Source of the DNA: JAGOEY01 sp017997515
GTDB taxonomy: Bacteria > Pseudomonadota > Gammaproteobacteria > Burkholderiales > Burkholderiaceae_C
Direction of reading: 5' to 3'
DNA: 64,000 bases
Assembly: GCA_026314275.1 (NCBI GenBank)
Contig: CP111109.1
Location: 3,162,001-3,226,000 of the forward strand
Shown: in pieces, positions 1 to 7,405 of the stretch
Layout of the letters: the number at the start of each line of letters is the position of its first letter
Position numbering within the stretch: the stretch's first letter is position 1
Made by a program: the position numbers and the translations under genes
Notes under the pieces: model-generated
Databases searched by the model: none
Told to the model about the DNA's origin: nothing
What the model saw: only the letters and a program-made list of their open reading frames with translations

Positions 1-516
1 CTTCTTGGTCTGGTGCATCTCGGGGTCGCGTGCCTTGCCTGCATTCTTGGTTGAACTGGGCGCGCCGATGATGGTGGCATCCACGATGGTGCCGGTATGG
101 ACCTTGAAGCCTCGCTGCTGCAACTCCTGCCCCACCTTGGCAAACAGTGCTTCGCCCAGTTTGTGCGCATTGAGGAGCTTGCGAAACTTCAAGATAGTGG
201 TGGCGTCGGGTACGGGCTCACGGCCCAGGTCGATGCCTGCAAAGCGGCGCAGGTTGGCACTGTCGTACAGGGCTTCTTCACAAGCCAGATCGGCCAGGTT
301 GAACCAATGCTGAATGAAGTGGATACGCAGCATGCGTTCCAGACCTATGGGTGGGCGGCCGTTGCCTGCCTTGGGGTAGTGTGGCTCGATGACCTCGCAC
401 AGGCTGGACCAGGGCACGATGGCCTCCATGGTTCTCAAGAACTCGTCGCGCCTGGTGGGCTTGCGGTAGTTCTCAAAGCTTTGGTCTGCGGCCATGGCGA
501 GGGTTTGCTGCTTCAT
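1..516 (-). CDS. IS5-family transposase, N-terminal 172 residues (partial)
   Basis: DDE transposase that would cut and join the ends of its own IS element. Translation from the ATG at 516 gives MKQQTLAMAADQSFENYRKP, then the DUF772-like N-terminal domain (GRPPIGLERMLRIHFIQHWF) and the segment VPDATTILKFRKLL. It continues into GTIVDATIIGAPSSTKN, whose Asp is the first residue of the catalytic DDE triad. The frame is open to base 1, so the second Asp, the Glu and the stop codon lie outside the window. Family assignment is strong; the exact IS name is not given because the ends cannot be compared. Confidence 0.93.
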   Translation of the reverse strand, partial: MKQQTLAMAADQSFENYRKPTRRDEFLRTMEAIVPWSSLCEVIEPHYPKAGNGRPPIGLERMLRIHFIQHWFNLADLACEEALYDSANLRRFAGIDLGREPVPDATTILKFRKLLNAHKLGEALFAKVGQELQQRGFKVHTGTIVDATIIGAPSSTKNAGKARDPEMHQTKK

Positions 517-567
517 CGACCTGTAACGCAGCACCACGCAGGTGCGTGTACCTTAATCAGCGTTGCC
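1..567 (-). mobile_element. IS5-group insertion sequence, truncated by the window edge
   Basis: The element carries the N-terminal part of an IS5-type transposase read leftward. Its outer end is inferred at about 567. Read inward from there, GGGCAACGCTGATTAAGG looks like a terminal inverted repeat and is preceded by TTAG, which fits the YTAR target of IS5-group elements. The other end lies outside the window, so the inverted repeat and target duplication cannot be confirmed here. Confidence 0.75.
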
Positions 568-1404
568 CTAAGCCGGTTTTTCTGCGCGTGTGCCCACCAG
601 CGTGTAGGCCTCGCGGTTGTTGGCCAGCCACTGGTCCGACAGGGCACTTTCCTGTTGGCTCGGATGGAAGTCGCGGCGGACATACGCGCGCCAGGGTTTG
701 TAGGTGCGGCGGATCAAGCCCTCCGTGCCGAACAGGGTGCTGGCCGCACTTTTCCAGGTGCGCCATTGCCACAGCGTGCCATCGTGGTGCAGGTTGTTGA
801 CGGTCTGGCGCAGGGTGTCCCCCAGAAAGATCAACGTGACACGGCGGAACCAGGTGGCACGCCATGTATAGCTGCCGTCCAGCGTCTGGTACAGGTCAAA
901 GGCGGTGTTTTTGTGTTCGGCCTCTTCGGCGCTGTGCCACAGCCACATGGTTTTCAGGCGCTCTTCGGTCTGGCCAAACACCTCGGGGTGGCTCAGCAGC
1001 CACTCGGCCAGGATGGCGGTGAAATGTTCGTTGGCGGCCGTGATGGCCAGCGGGTGCCGCGGGTCTACCCCGTCCAGCATCTTCATACGTTTCTGGATAC
1101 GTGGGGCCCAGTGGTTGACCAGGCCTTGCCGCTCCAGGTGGCCATTGAACAGTGCGTGGATGCGGCGGTGGGTGGCCTCCTGGCCGATAAAACCCTGCAC
1201 TTCGGCCTTGTGGGCAGCCTGCTGTTCTTCGGGCAGAAGTTTGAGGCCGTCGCGCACCGAGTCGATAAAAAACTGCTCCCCCACCGGGAAACTCATGGAC
1301 AGGGCGTTAAAAAAGGCCGTCTTGAAAGCGTCACCACCACACCAGTGGCGGGGCAGGGGTGTTTCCAGGTCAATCAGCAGGCGGCGGATAACAAGTTCGG
1401 TCAT
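568..1404 (-). CDS. Predicted metal-dependent hydrolase (PF10118 / COG3687 family)
   Basis: 278-residue cytoplasmic protein of the PF10118 family. These are ferritin-like helical proteins annotated as metal-dependent hydrolases, with no firmly known substrate. Visible motifs are GQEATHRRIH near residue 73 and WHSAEEAEHKNTAFDLY near residue 155. These Glu/His-rich helices are candidate di-metal ligands. It is transcribed away from the TetR gene at 1515, with two perfect palindromes between them, so it is the probable TetR target. The stop codon TAG at 568-570 coincides with the probable IS target site, so the original 3' end may have been altered slightly by the insertion. Function remains a family-level guess. 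Confidence 0.85.
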   Translation of the reverse strand: MTELVIRRLLIDLETPLPRHWCGGDAFKTAFFNALSMSFPVGEQFFIDSVRDGLKLLPEEQQAAHKAEVQGFIGQEATHRRIHALFNGHLERQGLVNHWAPRIQKRMKMLDGVDPRHPLAITAANEHFTAILAEWLLSHPEVFGQTEERLKTMWLWHSAEEAEHKNTAFDLYQTLDGSYTWRATWFRRVTLIFLGDTLRQTVNNLHHDGTLWQWRTWKSAASTLFGTEGLIRRTYKPWRAYVRRDFHPSQQESALSDQWLANNREAYTLVGTRAEKPA

Positions 1405-1425
1405 GGTTTGTCCGGAAAGGTGCTT

Positions 1426-1441
1426 GGTACGAAGCCGTACC
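1426..1441. promoter_or_regulatory. Palindromic operator candidate 1 (GGTACG-N4-CGTACC)
   Basis: Perfect 6-bp arms around a 4-bp centre (GGTACGAAGCCGTACC), 22 bp upstream of the hydrolase start. Its size suits a TetR dimer site. It shares GGTAC/GTACC arms with the site at 1470. Confidence 0.6.
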
Positions 1442-1469
1442 GTTGCTGCGCATCATGGATTCAGGGTGT

Positions 1470-1485
1470 GGTACTGTCAAGTACC
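1470..1485. promoter_or_regulatory. Palindromic operator candidate 2 (GGTACT-N4-AGTACC)
   Basis: Perfect 6-bp arms around GTCA, centred 44 bp (about four helical turns) from the first site and 30 bp upstream of the TetR start. Two matching sites in one divergent promoter suggest TetR controls both its own gene and the hydrolase gene. Confidence 0.6.
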
Positions 1486-1514
1486 AAACCTTGTTGACTC
1501 CGACAATAGCCGCC

Positions 1515-2126
1515 ATGCCTGAAACCGAAATCGACCTCCGTACACACCATACGCGCCTGCTTGAGGGGATGGCCCGGTGTGTGGCAGCACAAGGGTATGC
1601 CGACACCACCATCGCCGATATAGTGCGCGAGGCCGGGGTGTCGCGGCGCACGTTTTACGAATATTTCACCGACAAACCGGGCTGCCTGATCGCGCTGCAC
1701 GAGGCCGCCAGCCAGAACGCGCTGGCGGTGCTGCGCTCGGCTATCAATCCCGACCGCGGCTGGGAGCAGCAGGTGGAGCAGGCCATTGCCGCTTATCTGG
1801 GGGCGCTGGCTTTGAACCCGGTGCTGATGCGGGCGTTGTTCGTGGACATTCTGGGCCTGGGCTTGCCGGGGCTGGTGGCACGGCGGCGCGCCAACCAGCA
1901 ACTGGCTGACTTCATGCGCGAGGTCGTGAATCAGCAGCCATCGGGGCCGGTGCTGCTGCACAAGGCCATGGCGATGGCGGTGGTGGGCGGTATCAACGAA
2001 CTGGTGCTGCAGGCCATTGAGCAGGACCGGGTGGCGCAACTGGCCGACCTGGTGGCGCCCGCCAGTGCGCTATTGCGCGCGGTGGTCACAGCACAGTCTG
2101 CGGTCCCTGGATTTGAAGAGAAATAG
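1515..2126 (+). CDS. TetR/AcrR family transcriptional regulator
   Basis: 203-residue DNA-binding repressor. The N-terminal TetR helix-turn-helix is clear (ADTTIADIVREAGVSRRTFY, residues about 28-47, followed by EYFTDKPGCL). The C-terminal ligand-binding half is hydrophobic and alpha-helical, with no recognisable ligand class. The frame stays open upstream to 1443, but the ATG at 1515 gives the usual short leader before the HTH and keeps the operators at 1426 and 1470 outside the gene. It diverges from the metal-dependent hydrolase gene, which is its likely target. No gene follows immediately on the same strand. Confidence 0.88.
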   Translation: MPETEIDLRTHHTRLLEGMARCVAAQGYADTTIADIVREAGVSRRTFYEYFTDKPGCLIALHEAASQNALAVLRSAINPDRGWEQQVEQAIAAYLGALALNPVLMRALFVDILGLGLPGLVARRRANQQLADFMREVVNQQPSGPVLLHKAMAMAVVGGINELVLQAIEQDRVAQLADLVAPASALLRAVVTAQSAVPGFEEK

Positions 2127-2142
2127 GTCTTTTGCGCTCATT

Positions 2143-2177
2143 CTGCGTGCGTATGCAGCTATTGAATATGTAGCAAT
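2143..2177 (-). repeat. Dispersed AT-rich repeat, partial reverse copy
   Basis: ATGCAGCTATTGAATATGTA followed by GCAAT matches, in reverse, the core of the AT-rich element described at 53071. It lies 17 bp after the TetR stop codon. The rest of the gap 2127-2289 holds nothing I recognise. Confidence 0.5.
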
Positions 2178-2289
2178 TTCGGTGAGCCCCTCCAGACAGT
2201 GCTTCGTGATGGTTCACCTTCCGTTCAGGCCGAACAGCGCACCATGGCTGCACGGCTGAAAAAGCAGCCGGGCTTCCAGGGAATTCACG

Positions 2290-2451
2290 ATGAACGCTGA
2301 CCTCAAGACCTTTTTTTTCTCCATGCTGCGCGTGGTGTTACCGGCGCTCCTGCTGGTGGCCGTTGTGGCATTCACCACCATTCCGTTTGTACTGGGCCAC
2401 CACCCCGGTGACGTGGTACCCACCACATCGGAGCCTCGCCATTTCACCTGA
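2290..2451 (+). CDS. Small single-pass membrane protein of unknown function
   Basis: 53-residue frame starting MNADLKTFFFSML, with one strong transmembrane segment (about residues 13-35, VVLPALLLVAVVAFTTIPFV) and a short polar tail ending EPRHFT. No family is recognised. It converges on the P-type ATPase gene, with 21 bp between the stop codons, and could be an accessory peptide of that pump or unrelated. No clear ribosome-binding site is seen; CCAGGG lies 8 nt upstream of the ATG. Support comes from the coherent TM topology and codon use typical of the region. Confidence 0.5.
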   Translation: MNADLKTFFFSMLRVVLPALLLVAVVAFTTIPFVLGHHPGDVVPTTSEPRHFT

Positions 2452-2472
2452 TGTGCAGGGGAGGCCGACGGC

Positions 2473-4971
2473 TCAGTGACCAGCCGGTTGCAACAGCCGT
2501 TTGCAAAGCACGAGCGGCACGACCATCAACAGGCCGGCTGCCAGTGCGGCCAGCCAGTGCGCCGGGGGCAGCGGTGTGAAGCTGAATGCCTGGGCCAGCC
2601 AGGGCACGGTGGTGATGGCGGTCAGGGCTGCCAGCGTGCCGCCCAGCACCCACAGGCTCACGGGGGTGAGGCCTGCCCACAGGCTGCGCCAGCGGGTCTG
2701 GCTGGTACGGCTCGGGAAGATCAGCACGGCATTGGCCGCAACCAGCACCACAAAAGCTGCCGTGCTGGCGGTGGCGGCATAGGCGGTCTGCCCGGCCATC
2801 CAGGCATACAGGCCCACCACTGCCGCCGTGACCACGCTGCCTTGCAGCAGGCTCAAAAACACGTGGCGGCTGGAGAGCAGAGGCTCGGTCGTGCGGCGCG
2901 GTGGCTGCTCCATCAGGTTGGTGCTGCCTTCTTCGGCCTCGAACACGATGGAGCATGTGGGGTCGATGACCAGCTCCAGAAATGCGATGTGCAGCGGTGC
3001 CAGCACCAGCGGCAGCCCGAACAGTACCGGCAGCAGTGCCAGGCCAACGATGGGAATGTGCACCGCCAGGGTGTAAACCATGGCCTGCCGGAGGTTGAAA
3101 AAAGTCAGGCGACCCCGGTGGATGGCGGAGACGATGTCGGCAAAGTCGTCCTCCAGCAGCACCAGCGCCGCTGCTTCGCGCGCCACGTCTGTGCCGCGCT
3201 GGCCCATGGCGATGCCGATATGGGCGGCCTTCAGGGCGGGGGCGTCGTTGACCCCATCCCCCGTCATGGCCACCACTTCGCCCTGGGCTTTCAGGGCCTC
3301 CACCAACGCCAGCTTCTGGTGCGGTTTGATGCGTGCAAACACGCTGGCCTGGGTGACCTTGTCGGCAAGCTCCTGCGGGTTCAGTTCCGCCAAAACATCG
3401 CCGGTGACCACCTCGTGCTGTGGGATGCCAGCATGGGCCGCAATGGCGGCTGCGGTGCGCGGGTGGTCACCAGTGATCATCACCACCCGGATGCCGGCCT
3501 TGCGGCACTGTGCGATGGCCTGTGGCACTTCCGGACGCAAAGGGTCAGCCAGGCCCACCAGGCCCAGCCACTGCAGCGCAAAGTCGTGCTGGATGTTGGG
3601 CCAGTCGTGCCCGGTGGGGTGCTGCGCCTTGGCCACACCCAGCACACGCAGGCCCTGGTCGGCCAGGCGGGCGGCCTGGGCGCTGACGGCGGCACGCTCG
3701 GCTTCGTTCAGGTGGCACAGCTCGGCCACCGCCTCGGGTGCGCCTTTGGTGGCCACGGTGTCGAAGGGTGTGGCACCGTCGCGCCACAGGTGGGTCATGG
3801 CCAGCAGTTCCGGCGCGAGTTCGTATTCGCGCGCCAGCGTCCACTGCGGATGAAGATGCTCTGTGCCTACCAGATGTGCACCGGCCATGCGGTGAAAGGC
3901 TTGCTCCATCGGGTCGTGCGGGGCAATCTCGCTGGCCAGCACGGCGTATTCCAGCAGTTCGTGAAAGGCTTCGGGTAGACCGTCTGGCGGCAGATTCAGC
4001 GTGTCCAGCGTTTGCTCAGGCAGGCACAGCGCGGCCACCGCCATGCGGTTTTGTGTGAGGGTGCCGGTCTTGTCCACACACAGCACCGTGGTTTGCCCCA
4101 GCGTCTCGATCGCGTTGAGCCGCCGGGTTAGCACCTGTTGCACTGCCAGCCGCCGCGCGGCCAGCGCCAGGAAAACAATCATGATCACCGGCAGCTCTTG
4201 CGGCAGCACGCCCATCGCCAGCGTGATGCCCGCCAGCACTGCCTGCAGCCAATCGCCCCGCAGGGCCCAGAGCAGGCCCACCAGCAGCAGGCACAGCGCC
4301 AGTCCGATACGCACCAGTTTGCCGGTGAGCCGCTTCATCTCCTCGCGCAGGGGCGACGCCTGCAGCGCTATCGTGTCGAGCGACTGGCCGATGCGACCCA
4401 GTTCGGTGTGGCGCCCCACGGCCGAAACTTGCAGCAAACCCTGGCCGCTGACCACCAGCGTGCCCGCAAACACCTTGTCGCTGGGTTGTTTGGCCACAGG
4501 CTCGGATTCACCGGTCAGCATCGACTCGTCGGTGGCCAGCTCGTGGGCCTGCAGCAGTGCGCCGTCAGCAGGGATGCGGTCGCCCTCGGCAATCATCAGC
4601 AGGTCTTCCCGCACCACATCGCGGCCTGCAATACGCACGGCGGTGCCGCCCCGCAGGGCCAGCGCGCGCGGGCTGGAGAGGTCGCGCAGGGCGCTCAAGG
4701 CGTTGTCGGTGCGGCGTTCCTGCAGCACGGTGAGGGCCATGATGATCACCACGAAGCCCAGAAGAATCAGGGCTTCGTGTGTACTGCCCATGACCAGGTA
4801 CACCGCCCCGGCACCCATGAGCAGCAGGAACATGGGTTCACGCACCACGTCCCAGGCCATGTCGCGCAGCGTGCGGCGCTGGCTGATACCCAGTTCATTG
4901 GCCCCCTCGTCGCGCAGACGCTGCGCTGCGACGGTGGGATCGAGACCGGTGGGTGCTTGGGTGGGGGGCAT
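2473..4971 (-). CDS. Cation-translocating P-type ATPase (P2-like)
   Basis: 832-residue inner-membrane pump that couples ATP hydrolysis to cation transport. Order: cation-ATPase N domain, M1-M2, actuator with TGES (about 153-156), M3-M4, phosphorylation site DKTGTLTQN (Asp about 300), nucleotide domain, hinge MTGDGVNDAPALKAA, and six C-terminal membrane helices. The M4 motif reads PQELP where Ca2+-ATPases have PEGLP, so the ion may not be Ca2+; Mg2+, Mn2+ or a monovalent ion are possible. An in-frame TTG at 4992 would add seven residues. It lies on the same strand as, and downstream of, the rubredoxin and cytochrome genes, but 70 bp separates it from rubredoxin and a functional link is unproven. 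Confidence 0.88.
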   Translation of the reverse strand: MPPTQAPTGLDPTVAAQRLRDEGANELGISQRRTLRDMAWDVVREPMFLLLMGAGAVYLVMGSTHEALILLGFVVIIMALTVLQERRTDNALSALRDLSSPRALALRGGTAVRIAGRDVVREDLLMIAEGDRIPADGALLQAHELATDESMLTGESEPVAKQPSDKVFAGTLVVSGQGLLQVSAVGRHTELGRIGQSLDTIALQASPLREEMKRLTGKLVRIGLALCLLLVGLLWALRGDWLQAVLAGITLAMGVLPQELPVIMIVFLALAARRLAVQQVLTRRLNAIETLGQTTVLCVDKTGTLTQNRMAVAALCLPEQTLDTLNLPPDGLPEAFHELLEYAVLASEIAPHDPMEQAFHRMAGAHLVGTEHLHPQWTLAREYELAPELLAMTHLWRDGATPFDTVATKGAPEAVAELCHLNEAERAAVSAQAARLADQGLRVLGVAKAQHPTGHDWPNIQHDFALQWLGLVGLADPLRPEVPQAIAQCRKAGIRVVMITGDHPRTAAAIAAHAGIPQHEVVTGDVLAELNPQELADKVTQASVFARIKPHQKLALVEALKAQGEVVAMTGDGVNDAPALKAAHIGIAMGQRGTDVAREAAALVLLEDDFADIVSAIHRGRLTFFNLRQAMVYTLAVHIPIVGLALLPVLFGLPLVLAPLHIAFLELVIDPTCSIVFEAEEGSTNLMEQPPRRTTEPLLSSRHVFLSLLQGSVVTAAVVGLYAWMAGQTAYAATASTAAFVVLVAANAVLIFPSRTSQTRWRSLWAGLTPVSLWVLGGTLAALTAITTVPWLAQAFSFTPLPPAHWLAALAAGLLMVVPLVLCKRLLQPAGH

Positions 4972-5041
4972 GGGTGAATTCGTTATACCCAAGATGCACG
5001 GAGGCGTCTATGCGCTGGGTCAAGGGCCGTCGTGATGGGGC

Positions 5042-5206
5042 TCAGATTTCGCACAACACGAAGTCGGCCTTGCCCACGTTGCACTCGGGGCAGCGCCAGT
5101 CGTCGGGCACATCCTCCCAGCGCGTTCCGGGCGCAATGCCGTGTTCAGGCAGGCCAGCGGCCTCGTCGTAGAGCCAGCCGCAAACTACACACATATAAAC
5201 ATTCAT
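5042..5206 (-). CDS. Rubredoxin
   Basis: 54-residue FeS4 electron carrier. Both cysteine pairs of the rubredoxin fold are present: CVVCGWLYDEAAG (residues 6-9) and CPECNVGKADF (39-42), with the conserved DVPDDW between them. AAGGA lies 10 nt upstream of the ATG. The gene starts 12 bp after the stop codon of the cytochrome b gene, so it is probably the last gene of the SHP-DHC-cytochrome b operon. That position suggests it exchanges electrons with this redox module, although rubredoxins also serve alkane hydroxylases and oxygen or peroxide reductases. Confidence 0.93.
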   Translation of the reverse strand: MNVYMCVVCGWLYDEAAGLPEHGIAPGTRWEDVPDDWRCPECNVGKADFVLCEI

Positions 5207-5218
5207 GGTGTTCTTTCC

Positions 5219-5971
5219 TTATTCATCCGCGTCGTGGTGGCGGCCGACCTGTGCGCTGCCAGGGAGCAGGCCGGCGGGCGACTGTTGCCATTCCCACGCA
5301 CCGAAGGCCAGCACCGCTAGCAGCAGCAAGGCCGCCAGCCAGGTGCGGTTCTTCTGAACCAGGTTCGGGCCGGGGCCGGGGATGCGGCCCGTCAGCATGG
5401 GCAGGGCCTGGTTTTTGCGGCGCAGCACACTCAGGACTGCGATCAGCCCCATGTGGGCCAGCACCACGAAAAGAATGGCTTCACCCAAAAACTCGTGCAC
5501 TTCTTCGACCCAGTCGCCGCCCAGGAAGTTGCCCCAGTCGTTGTAAGTGGCGTAGCCGCTGAGCGTGAGTGGCACCACTATCACCAACAGCGCCACCACC
5601 GCCAGCACCATCAGCAGGTTCTGGCCCTGCCGCCAGTTGACCTGGCGCAGGGAAGCCGTCTGCGGCAAGCTGCGCAGCCAGGCCGGTGCGCCAGCCAGCT
5701 TGCGCCACAGCAGGCCCAGGCTGGCCGTGCGCGGCCCGAACACACCGTAGAGCACCCGAAAGGCCAGCAGGCCCGCCATGGTGTAGCCCAGGGTGACGTG
5801 TAATAGCCGCCAGTGCTCCCCCTCGGCGGTGAGGTAGGCACCGAGAAAACTCAGTGCAAACAGCCAGTGGAACATGCGGGTGGGCGCATCGGTGACGAGG
5901 CGGCGCTGAGGCGCTGCTGGCTGGGCGTGTGCGTGTGCGCTGGTTGGGTCAAAGGAGGGAAGGGTGTGCAT
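5219..5971 (-). CDS. Cytochrome b561-type membrane cytochrome b
   Basis: 250-residue inner-membrane di-heme cytochrome b of the b561/Ni-Fe hydrogenase b-subunit type. There are about four core membrane helices plus a C-terminal anchor. Candidate heme-ligand histidines are in MFHWLFALSFLGAYL, LLHVTLGYTMAGLLAFRVLYG, VHEFLGEAILFVVLAHMG. A His-rich N-terminal extension (SAHAHAQ) precedes helix 1. It lies 17 bp after the diheme cytochrome c gene and 12 bp before rubredoxin. In known SHP/DHC operons the cytochrome b is thought to pass quinol electrons to periplasmic DHC, and the same role is inferred here. Confidence 0.85.
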   Translation of the reverse strand: MHTLPSFDPTSAHAHAQPAAPQRRLVTDAPTRMFHWLFALSFLGAYLTAEGEHWRLLHVTLGYTMAGLLAFRVLYGVFGPRTASLGLLWRKLAGAPAWLRSLPQTASLRQVNWRQGQNLLMVLAVVALLVIVVPLTLSGYATYNDWGNFLGGDWVEEVHEFLGEAILFVVLAHMGLIAVLSVLRRKNQALPMLTGRIPGPGPNLVQKNRTWLAALLLLAVLAFGAWEWQQSPAGLLPGSAQVGRHHDADE

Positions 5972-5988
5972 GGTGCTTCTTTGTGGTG

Positions 5989-6495
5989 TCAGTCGTTCCA
6001 GGCTCTGCGTGCGCGGGCGTCCAGCCCGGCGGGCATACGCAAGTCGTGTTCATTGAAATTGCCTTGGTCTGCACCGGTGTGGCAGGCCGCGCAGTTGGCG
6101 GCGCTTTTCACGCTGGGCAGTTTCCAGACGGATGGCTCAATCTTTCGGTGCTTACGCTCGAACCAGGCAGAGCGGGTGATACGGTCTTCGGGTGGGGCCT
6201 CAGTCACACGTTTGTAGGTGCCTGCGTTGGCTTGCAGCCATTGGTTGAGTTGCTGCACGGTTGCCGCGTCCAGTGAGGCGTCGGTGCCGTAATGTTTGCC
6301 CAGTCCGGCCATGATGTGCCCCCACGACGCTGCGGGCAACAGGCCTGGCGCATAGGCGGTGTGGCAGGCCGCACATTCCTGCTTGTAGGCGTTGGGCACG
6401 TTGGGTGGCATCACGCGACCGCCATCGGCATGGGCGCTGGCACAGGCCATCAGAAAAAGGGCGGTGATGCATCGAAAGATGTGAGGGATCTTCAT
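5989..6495 (-). CDS. Diheme cytochrome c (DHC family)
   Basis: 168-residue periplasmic cytochrome with a signal peptide ending near ASAHA (residue 23) and two CAACH heme-binding motifs at residues 41-45 and 135-139. Spacing, length and the sequence YKQECAACHTAYAPGLLP match the DHC family (PF09626), the known electron donor of SHP in Rhodobacter and Shewanella. It starts 5 bp after the stop codon of the SHP gene and is followed by cytochrome b. The likely electron path is quinol, cytochrome b, DHC, SHP. Confidence 0.92.
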   Translation of the reverse strand: MKIPHIFRCITALFLMACASAHADGGRVMPPNVPNAYKQECAACHTAYAPGLLPAASWGHIMAGLGKHYGTDASLDAATVQQLNQWLQANAGTYKRVTEAPPEDRITRSAWFERKHRKIEPSVWKLPSVKSAANCAACHTGADQGNFNEHDLRMPAGLDARARRAWND

Positions 6496-6500
6496 GGCGT

Positions 6501-6920
6501 TTAGGGGTTAAGAGCGTTGAGGTAGGCCAGCACGTCGGCTTTTTCGATGGCGGTGCATTCGCGGCTCAGCACGTCGTTGCAGTTGCGGCGAAACCACTTG
6601 TCCACTTTGGCGGTGTCGGTAAATGCCTTGGGGTTGAAGGCCGGTGCCAGCGGTGCAATCGACTTGCCCGTACTGGCATGTTTGCCCTGCGTGGTGGGCG
6701 GCGTGCCGTGGCACGAAGCACACGACCATTCGCCGCCGTGGCGCGTGTTGAAGAGCAGCTTGCCCCGGTCGGCTTGGCCGGGACTGCCAGCCTGGGCGCT
6801 CCAGCGGCTGAGCTGCTGGGCAGGGGTGGTGTCGGCGGCCCAGGTAGGGCTGAATATTGCGCTGCTGCAGAGGGCAGCGAGCACGCAGCGGGCCAGGTGC
6901 AGAGCGGGTGTGCGGGGCAT
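6501..6920 (-). CDS. SHP-type monoheme cytochrome c (DUF1924)
   Basis: 139-residue exported class I cytochrome resembling sphaeroides heme protein. It has a signal peptide to about SPTWA-A (residue 29), heme motif CASCH (67-71), and the family signature WFRRNCNDVLSREC (109-122). In characterised SHP an Asn is the labile sixth heme ligand, so that O2 or NO can bind, and a nearby disulfide is conserved. Asn113 and Cys114/Cys122 are the matching residues here. The ATG at 6920 is chosen over 6938 because AAGGA lies 9 nt upstream. It is the first gene of the operon and diverges from the PepSY/two-component genes. The physiological substrate of SHP is not settled. Confidence 0.9.
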   Translation of the reverse strand: MPRTPALHLARCVLAALCSSAIFSPTWAADTTPAQQLSRWSAQAGSPGQADRGKLLFNTRHGGEWSCASCHGTPPTTQGKHASTGKSIAPLAPAFNPKAFTDTAKVDKWFRRNCNDVLSRECTAIEKADVLAYLNALNP

Positions 6921-6966
6921 GGTGGTGTCCTTGGTCATCGGGTGAGGGCATTGTTGAATCGGCTGC

Positions 6967-7005
6967 CTGAACGCAGCGTGAAAGGGCTGTTCATCCAGCG
7001 TTCAG
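6967..7005. promoter_or_regulatory. Candidate response-regulator boxes between SHP and PepSY genes
   Basis: Two direct hexamers, GTTCAT (6989-6994) and GTTCAG (7000-7005), are spaced exactly 11 bp apart, as in PhoP/OmpR-family tandem boxes. A third GTTCAG lies on the opposite strand at 6967-6972. They sit in the 108-bp divergent promoter of the cytochrome operon and the PepSY-regulator-kinase operon. Confidence 0.45.
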
Positions 7006-7028
7006 AAATCACGGTGGACAATGCATAC

Positions 7029-7400
7029 ATGCTTGTGATCCCCCGTTCCCTGTCGCTGCGCCCAGCGTTTGTGGTGCTGTCCCTGTGCCTGTGTGGGCTG
7101 GTGGGGCAACCTGTATCCGCCAGCGACCACGATGACCACGACCGTGCCCGGCAGGCGGTGCAGGCAGGGCAGGTGTTGCCCTTGCCCACGGTGCTGGAGC
7201 GCCTGCAGCGCGAGATGCCCGGCCAGGTGCTGGAGGTGGAGCTGGAACAGAAACGTGGCCTGTGGATCTATGAGATCAAGCTGCTGACCCCGGCCGGGCA
7301 ACTGACCAAGGTCTTGCTGGATGCGCAGACCGCCCAGGTGCTGCGTGTCCAGGCGCGCGACGACAAGTCTCAACGCCGTGACGAACGGCCCCGTCGCTGA
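7029..7400 (+). CDS. PepSY-domain periplasmic protein
   Basis: 123-residue exported protein: signal peptide (about residues 1-31, LSLCLCGLVGQPVSASD), a His/Asp-rich stretch DHDDHDRA after cleavage, then a PepSY domain (LPLPTVLERLQREMPGQVLE to TKVLLDAQTAQVLRVQARDD), and a basic tail. Small PepSY proteins are often encoded with PhoPQ-like two-component systems and are thought to modulate the sensor in the periplasm. It ends 5 bp before the response regulator, so co-transcription is likely. The ATG at 7029 is chosen because the signal peptide begins there; longer forms would run through the divergent promoter. Confidence 0.85.
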   Translation: MLVIPRSLSLRPAFVVLSLCLCGLVGQPVSASDHDDHDRARQAVQAGQVLPLPTVLERLQREMPGQVLEVELEQKRGLWIYEIKLLTPAGQLTKVLLDAQTAQVLRVQARDDKSQRRDERPRR

Positions 7401-7405
7401 AACCC

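Noticed and set aside
97..1497. Long plus-strand open frame opposite the transposase and hydrolase genes
   Set aside because: It runs antisense to two genes with clear family motifs; its translation has no recognisable domain and is a GC-codon shadow.
2476..3978. 500-codon plus-strand frame inside the P-type ATPase
   Set aside because: Gln/His/Gly-rich translation typical of an antisense shadow of a high-GC gene; no start signal or domain.
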